Shown piece after piece: positions 44,464 through 49,111 of a DNA stretch of 49,111 nucleotides (within the stretch, counting starts at the first letter, position 1; every line of letters begins with the position of its first letter). A model generated the notes under the pieces. It ran no database searches and was not told the DNA's origin. It worked only from the letters and a program-made list of their open reading frames with translations. This DNA is from CAZDQL01 sp964507325 (GTDB lineage: Bacteria > Planctomycetota > UBA1135 > GCA-002686595), in NCBI GenBank assembly GCA_964507325.1, contig CAZDQL010000042.1, positions 1 through 49,111 on the forward strand. The letters are read 5' to 3'. The position numbers and the translations under genes were made by a program.

Positions 44464-45738
44464 ATGATGATCCGATCCTCCAGCTTCGCTGCGAGCGTCC
44501 TACTCCTGTGTGTCAGCGTCGCCGGCCAGCAACCGGTCGTGCAGCCGCTCAGGATCACCACTCCGGTCAAGGACGCCGGCATCTACCACTGGAGTACCGG
44601 GACCTGGACTCGCGCCACCAACGCGCAGGCCAACCTGGCTGCCGACGTGATCTTCCACTCCAACTGGCCGTCCGGCTACTACGGCACCGGCTGGGTTGGC
44701 ATGCAGGGCGTCGACGAGGGCGTGTTGCCCGGCACGACGAGCCCCAAGCGCGGTCCGCAGGACGAGTACCTGGTCGACGGCTGGCAGTTCGCGTACTGCT
44801 GCTTCGACACCGCCCTGGCCGTCGAGTTCAAGTGGTACGATGCCTACGAGCCTTGCGACGACCCATCGACCCCCACCGGTTGCCTCAACCAGACCGGTGC
44901 GACCTTCCTGGTCACCGGCTTGCCGGTCCGCGGTTGCTGGATCGTGACGATCGACATCACCGGAACGGGCTACGAGGTCTGCTTCCAGGCGGACGGTGCT
45001 GGAGGCGGGTGCCACCCCGGCTACGACGGTGGCCTGTACCGCGACTCCTTCGGCTGGGGTGCGACCTACCTCCAGCCCGGATCCGCATACACGGGCCCGA
45101 TCCTGGCTGGCTACGACGAAGGCTGCTGGGTCACCCCGGGTCGGGAGACCTGCTACGACACGACGATCAGCGAGTGCCCGGGTGACAACGTTGGCCTTGG
45201 CGCGCAGAACCTCTTCGCGATCGACGAGCTGAACGGCTGCTACTGGTTCGGCGGCTCCGCCTGTCAACCGGTACCGTGCACGGGGATGATCACCCCCGCG
45301 CTTCAGTTCTGGATGGTGCTCTACACCGACTGCAGCACGGACTGCGGTGACTTCGCGTGCGACGCCTCCTACTGCGCGACAAACAACGTCGGCACCACCC
45401 GTCTCAACGACTGCGTCGTGGCGACCGGATTGGTGTTGACCTCCACCGGAATGACCGGCGGCATCGTGGGCTACGCCCTCGTCAGCGACGGCCAAGGCGT
45501 GATCAGCGACCCCCCTGGGGCGGTGGGCGATCTTTGCCTCGCTGGAGGCACCGGGCTCGGCCGTTACACCGGCGACCTGGTGTTCGGAACGACCGACACC
45601 ACCGATCTGATCGCCTACGGCTCGATTCCCGGTTTCGGCGGGATCTACGCGCCGGGCCAGACCTGGAGCTTCCAGACCTGGTGCCGGGTGGGTGGCGGCA
45701 GTCGCTTCACGGATGCGACCACGGTGACCCTCGAGTAG
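44464..45738 (+). CDS. Array gene 6: secreted Cys-rich protein (subfamily B)
   Basis: The 424-residue product has signal peptide MMIRSSSFAASVLLLCVSVAG. Compared with its neighbours it gains Cys residues at AGYDEGCWVTPG (others have YDDTWVTPG) and at GGSACQPVPCTG, and has WCRVGG in place of WYRVGG in the final motif, so its disulfide pattern should differ. The spacer from gene 5 is 21 bp with AGGAGA. Otherwise the domain order is as in gene 1. Confidence 0.9.
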   Translation: MMIRSSSFAASVLLLCVSVAGQQPVVQPLRITTPVKDAGIYHWSTGTWTRATNAQANLAADVIFHSNWPSGYYGTGWVGMQGVDEGVLPGTTSPKRGPQDEYLVDGWQFAYCCFDTALAVEFKWYDAYEPCDDPSTPTGCLNQTGATFLVTGLPVRGCWIVTIDITGTGYEVCFQADGAGGGCHPGYDGGLYRDSFGWGATYLQPGSAYTGPILAGYDEGCWVTPGRETCYDTTISECPGDNVGLGAQNLFAIDELNGCYWFGGSACQPVPCTGMITPALQFWMVLYTDCSTDCGDFACDASYCATNNVGTTRLNDCVVATGLVLTSTGMTGGIVGYALVSDGQGVISDPPGAVGDLCLAGGTGLGRYTGDLVFGTTDTTDLIAYGSIPGFGGIYAPGQTWSFQTWCRVGGGSRFTDATTVTLE

Positions 45739-45762
45739 GGCCTGAATGAGGAGATACCGATC

Positions 45763-47031
45763 ATGATCCGTTTCTCGATATTCGCTGCGAGCGCCCTGCT
45801 CCTGTGCGGCAGCGTCGCCGGCCAGCAACCGCTCGTGCAAGCGCTCAGGATCACCACTCCGGTCAAGGACGCCGGCATCTACCACCTGGGGACCGGGGCC
45901 TGGACCCGCGCCACGCACGAGCAGGCGAACCTGGGCGCCGACGTGATCTTTCATGCCAACTACCCGTCCGGCTACTACGGCACCGGCTGGTCCGGCATGC
46001 AGGGGGTCGACGAGGGTGTGCTGCCCGGGACGACGAGCCCCAAGAACGGTTCCCAGGACGAGTACCTGGTCGACGGTTGGCAGTTCGCGTACTGCTGCTA
46101 CGACACGGCCCTGGCCGTCGAGTTCAAGTGGTACGACGGCTACTCGGCTTGCGACGACGTGTCGACCCCCGTCAGCTGTCTCCATCAGGCCGGGGCGACC
46201 TTCCTGGTCACTGGCCTGCCGGTGGGCGGCTGCTGGATCGTGACCGTGGACATCGCCGGCACCGGCTACGAGGTCTGCTTCCAGGCGGACGGTGGCGGCG
46301 GCGGGTGCTACCCCGGCTACGACGGCCACCTGCACCGCGACTCCTTCGGCTGGGGCGCGACCTACCTCCAGCCCGGGACCGCGTTCACGGGTCCGATCTT
46401 GGCCGGGTACGACGAATGCTGGGCAACCCCGGGTCGGGAGACCTGCTACGACCCGACGACCAGCGAGTGCCCGGGTGACAACGTGGGTCTCGGTGGGCAG
46501 AACATGTTCGCGATCGACGAGCTGAACGGCTGCTACTGGCTCGGCGGGTACACCTGTTCACCGGTACCGTGCACAGGCACGATCAATCCTGCGCTGCAGT
46601 TCTGGATGGTGCTCTACACCGACTGCAGCTCGGACTGCGGTGATTTCTCGTGCAACGCCTCCTACTGCGCGACGAACAACGTCGGCACCACCCGTCTGCA
46701 CGACTGTGTCGTGGGGACCGGCCTGGTATTGACCTCCGCCGGGATGACCGGTGGCATCGTGGGCTATGCCAACGTCAGCGACGGCCAGGGCGTCATCAAC
46801 GACCCACCTGGGGCGGTGGGCAATCTGTGCCTCGCTGGAGGCACCGGGCTCGGCCGCTACACCGGTGACCTGGTGTTCGGAACCGAGGGCACCACAGACC
46901 TGATCGCCTACGGTCCGATTCCCGGTTTCGGTGGAGTCTACGCACCAGGCCAGACCTGGAACTTCCAGACCTGGTACCGGGTGAACGGAGGTAGTCGTTT
47001 CACGGATGCGACCACGGTGACCCTCGAGTAG
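45763..47031 (+). CDS. Array gene 7: secreted Cys-rich protein (subfamily B)
   Basis: The 422-residue product has signal peptide MIRFSIFAASALLLCGSVAG. Like gene 6 it has a Cys in the AGYDECWATPG loop and a second pair in GGYTCSPVPCTG, indicating that these two copies share a Cys arrangement. It alone has SCLHQAGATF where the others have SCLNQTGATF. The first ATG of the doubled start is mutated to ATC here (gataccgatcatgatc), so translation starts at ATG 45763. The spacer from gene 6 is 24 bp. Confidence 0.9.
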   Translation: MIRFSIFAASALLLCGSVAGQQPLVQALRITTPVKDAGIYHLGTGAWTRATHEQANLGADVIFHANYPSGYYGTGWSGMQGVDEGVLPGTTSPKNGSQDEYLVDGWQFAYCCYDTALAVEFKWYDGYSACDDVSTPVSCLHQAGATFLVTGLPVGGCWIVTVDIAGTGYEVCFQADGGGGGCYPGYDGHLHRDSFGWGATYLQPGTAFTGPILAGYDECWATPGRETCYDPTTSECPGDNVGLGGQNMFAIDELNGCYWLGGYTCSPVPCTGTINPALQFWMVLYTDCSSDCGDFSCNASYCATNNVGTTRLHDCVVGTGLVLTSAGMTGGIVGYANVSDGQGVINDPPGAVGNLCLAGGTGLGRYTGDLVFGTEGTTDLIAYGPIPGFGGVYAPGQTWNFQTWYRVNGGSRFTDATTVTLE

Positions 47032-47052
47032 GGCCTTGAAGAGGATATACCG

Positions 47053-48324
47053 ATGATGATTCGTTTCTCGATCCTCGCTGCGAGCGCCCTGCTCCTGTGC
47101 GGTAGCGTCACCGGCCAGCAACCGGTCGTGCAAGGGCTCAGGATCACCACTCCGGTCAAGGACGCCGGCATCTACCACTTGGGGTCCGGGACCTGGAGTC
47201 GCGCCACGAACGCGCAGGCCAACTTGGGCGCCGACGTGATCTTCCACGCAAACTGGCCGTCCGGCTACTACGCCACCGGCTGGTCCGGCATGCAGGGCGT
47301 CGACGAGGGCGTGTTGCCCGGGACGACGAGCCCCAAGAGGGGTCCCCAGGACGAGTACTTGGTCGACGGTTGGCAGTTCGCGTACTGCTGCTACGACACG
47401 GTTCTGGCCTTCGAGTTCAAGTGGTACGACGGCTATTCGGCTTGCGACGACGTGTCGACCCCCACGAGCTGCCTCAACCAGACCGGGGCGACCTTCCTGG
47501 TGACCGGCCTGCCGGTGGGCGGCTGTTGGATCGTGACCGTGGACATCGCCGGCACGGGCTACGAGGTCTGCTTTCAGGCGGACGGCGGCGGCGCCGGGTG
47601 CCACCCCGGCTACGACGGCCACCTGCACCGCGATTCCTTCGGTTGGGGCGCGACCTACATTCACCCTGGGACCGCTTACACGGGCCCGATCATCGCTGGC
47701 TACGACGACACCTGGGTCACCCCGGGTCGGGAGACCTGCTACGACACGACGACCAGCGAGTGCCCGGGTGACAATGTAGGCCTCGGCGCGAGTGACTTCT
47801 TCGCGATCGACGAGCTGAACGGCTGCTACTTTTTCGGCGGTTACGTCTCTCAGCCGGTGGCGTGCACGGGCTCGGTCACTCCTGCGGGTCAGTTTTGGAT
47901 GGTGCTGTACACCGACTGCAGCTCGGACTGCGGCGCCTTCGCGTGCGACGCACCCTACTGCGCGAGCAGCAACGTCGGCACCACCCGCCTGTACGACTGC
48001 GTCGTGGGGACAGGTCTGGTGTTGACCTCCGCCGGGATGACCGGCGGCATCGTCGGGTACGCCAACGTCGGCGACGGCAGCGGCGTCATCAGCAACCCCC
48101 CTGGGGCGGTGGGCGACCTGTGCCTAGCGGGGGGCACCGGCGTCGGCCGCTACGTGGGCGATCTGGTGTTCGGAACCGAGGGCAGCACCGACCTGATCGC
48201 CTACGGCCCGATTCCCGGTTTCGGCGGGGTCTACGCGCCGGGTCAGACTTGGAACTTCCAAACCTGGTACCGGGTGGGCGGAGGCAGTCGTTTCACGGAT
48301 GCGACCACGGTGACCCTCGAGTAG
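47053..48324 (+). CDS. Array gene 8: secreted Cys-rich protein (subfamily B)
   Basis: The 423-residue product has signal peptide MMIRFSILAASALLLCGSVTG. Its N-terminal third is close to gene 7 and to gene 9 (HLGSGTWSRATNAQANLGADVI). The variable part (CYFFGGYVSQPVACTGSVTPAGQFWMVLYTDC) resembles gene 1 more than genes 6 and 7, so the array shows mosaic relationships rather than simple stepwise duplication. It lacks the extra Cys of genes 6/7 in the YDDTWVTPG loop. Spacer 21 bp, binding site AGGATA, weaker than in the others. Confidence 0.9.
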   Translation: MMIRFSILAASALLLCGSVTGQQPVVQGLRITTPVKDAGIYHLGSGTWSRATNAQANLGADVIFHANWPSGYYATGWSGMQGVDEGVLPGTTSPKRGPQDEYLVDGWQFAYCCYDTVLAFEFKWYDGYSACDDVSTPTSCLNQTGATFLVTGLPVGGCWIVTVDIAGTGYEVCFQADGGGAGCHPGYDGHLHRDSFGWGATYIHPGTAYTGPIIAGYDDTWVTPGRETCYDTTTSECPGDNVGLGASDFFAIDELNGCYFFGGYVSQPVACTGSVTPAGQFWMVLYTDCSSDCGAFACDAPYCASSNVGTTRLYDCVVGTGLVLTSAGMTGGIVGYANVGDGSGVISNPPGAVGDLCLAGGTGVGRYVGDLVFGTEGSTDLIAYGPIPGFGGVYAPGQTWNFQTWYRVGGGSRFTDATTVTLE

Positions 48325-48345
48325 AGCCCGGAATAGGAGATACCG

Positions 48346-49071
48346 ATGATGATCCGATCCTCGAGCTTCGCTGCGAGCGCCCTGCTCCTGTGTGTCAGCG
48401 CCGCCGGTCAGCAGCCGGTCGTGCAAGCGCTCAGGATCACCACTCCGGTCAAGGACGCCGGTGTCTACCACTTGGGTTCCGGGACCTGGAGTCGCGCCAC
48501 GAACGCGCAGGCCAACTTGGGCGCCGACGTGATCTACAACGCAACCGTCCCGTCCGGCTACTACGGCACCGGCTGGTCCGGCATGCAGGGCGTCGATGAG
48601 GGCATCCTCCCCGGCACGGGACGTCCTGCTCCCAACACCGGCCTGCAGGACGAGTACCTGGTCGACGGTTGGCAGTTCGGCTACTGCTGCTACGACACCG
48701 CCCTGGACGTCGAGTTCAAGTGGTACGACGCCTACTCGCCCTGCGACGATGTGTCGACCCCCACGAGCTGCCTCAACCAGACCGGGGCGACTTTCCTGGT
48801 CACCGGCCTGCCGGTAGGCGGCTGCTGGATCGTGACCGTGGACGTCGCGGGCACGGGTTACGAAGTCTGCTTCCAGGCGGAAGGCGGCGGGGGCGGATGT
48901 CACCCCGGCTACGACGCTGACCCGAACCGCGACTCCTTCGGCTGGGGAGCAACCTACCTCCACCCCGGGACTGCATTCACGGGCCCGATCTTCGCTGGTT
49001 ACGACGACATCTGGGCCACCCCGGGTCGGGAGACCTGCTACAACCCCACGCTCGGCGAGTGTACCCCGTAG
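48346..49071 (+). CDS. Array gene 9: secreted Cys-rich protein, truncated by the window end
   Basis: Only 241 residues are present. Signal peptide (MMIRSSSFAASALLLCVSAAG) and the first half are intact and typical of subfamily B, with some subfamily A-like residues (PGTGRPAPNTGLQDEYLVDG). At about 49061 the sequence leaves the family alignment (GECTP then stop) exactly where the terminal inverted repeat begins, so the stop at 49069-49071 belongs to the repeat and not to the gene. The real gene very likely continues in the genome. Confidence 0.85.
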   Translation: MMIRSSSFAASALLLCVSAAGQQPVVQALRITTPVKDAGVYHLGSGTWSRATNAQANLGADVIYNATVPSGYYGTGWSGMQGVDEGILPGTGRPAPNTGLQDEYLVDGWQFGYCCYDTALDVEFKWYDAYSPCDDVSTPTSCLNQTGATFLVTGLPVGGCWIVTVDVAGTGYEVCFQAEGGGGGCHPGYDADPNRDSFGWGATYLHPGTAFTGPIFAGYDDIWATPGRETCYNPTLGECTP

Positions 49072-49111
49072 TTGCATAGATCCAAGGCCCTATCTGCGCG
49101 AATCAGCGGAT
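49063..49111 (-). repeat. Terminal inverted repeat, right arm (49 bp)
   Basis: This is the exact reverse complement of 4-52. It replaces the expected continuation of array gene 9, so the joint between gene 9 and this arm is a break point, real or artificial. Confidence 0.9.

Larger units (their letters stand above)
37433..49071 (+). repeat. Tandem array of nine paralogous secreted Cys-rich protein genes
   Basis: Nine direct copies start at 37433, 38927, 40415, 41885, 43168, 44464, 45763, 47053 and 48346. The period is about 1.47-1.49 kb for the first three and about 1.28-1.30 kb for the rest; the difference is mainly intergenic length. All copies are in the same direction with no other gene between them. 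The ninth is cut at the terminal repeat, so the true array may be longer. Confidence 0.95.

Noticed and set aside
44500..46335. 611-residue minus-strand frame over array genes 6 and 7, and similar frames over the other copies
   Set aside because: They repeat with the array because the sense genes repeat. They lack signal peptides and would cross intergenic sites. Coding belongs to the plus strand, which has binding sites and signal peptides for each copy.
37433..49071. Array considered as CRISPR or non-coding tandem repeat
   Set aside because: The period of 1.3-1.5 kb, intact reading frames, signal peptides and ribosome binding sites show protein genes, not spacers or satellites.

Overview
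The window is about 49 kb of very GC-rich bacterial DNA and looks like a complete metagenomic or draft contig, because its two ends carry a 49-bp inverted repeat that cuts through genes. The gene content suggests a member of the Planctomycetota. The clues are a PurS-like/PurL fusion, an FG-GAP protein remnant and a carboxypeptidase-regulatory-like fragment of the kind I associate with marine planctomycetes, a planctomycete-style tyrosine integrase, and a tandem array of secreted Cys-rich proteins ending in an NLCLGG...GRY...TWNFQ.WYR type domain. This assignment is inferred from memory of protein style, not from a database search.

Layout. (1) 1-2.84 kb is a broken accessory patch: a 5'-truncated gene, an FG-GAP remnant on the minus strand, and a tyrosine integrase with a lost N-terminus whose reading frame runs into a tRNA-Pro(UGG) gene. 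This looks like the edge of an integrative element that used the tRNA as attachment site. (2) 2.99-17.4 kb is housekeeping DNA: purD, a Fur-family regulator, a 51-bp-arm inverted repeat, two paralogous small lipoproteins, purQ and purL (4-nt overlap), accA, an ECF sigma/zinc-finger anti-sigma pair, a methyl-accepting chemotaxis protein, and a minus-strand operon ndk - rqcH - TPR lipoprotein. (3) 17.4-28.2 kb holds a second imperfect inverted repeat, then the F1Fo ATP synthase operon in classical order (atpZ-like, atpI-like, B, E, F, H, A, G, D, C), with aspS coupled to atpC by a GTGA overlap and infC close behind. (4) 28.2-37.1 kb is an alpha-glucan/maltooligosaccharide-type locus. A GH31 alpha-glucosidase and a six-hairpin glycosidase related to glycogen debranching enzymes run on the minus strand, divergent from an ABC importer whose binding protein and first permease are one fused polypeptide, followed by a second permease and an ATPase. 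(5) 37.4-49.07 kb is a direct tandem array of nine paralogous secreted Cys-rich proteins of about 420-450 residues; the ninth is cut by the window end.

The array is the most unusual part. Copies 1-3 (subfamily A) and copy 4 each have their own promoter-like sequence and leader. Copies 5-9 follow copy 4 at 20-24 bp spacing like one operon. Copies 1 and 3 share a 267-bp stretch identical in every base while copy 2 between them differs, which points to recent gene conversion. Copy 3 has lost its ancestral stop codon. The FG-GAP remnant at the opposite end of the window carries the start of the same C-terminal domain, so this organism probably attaches that domain to many secreted proteins. I infer an extracellular or cell-surface role, but nothing in the sequence names the molecular function.
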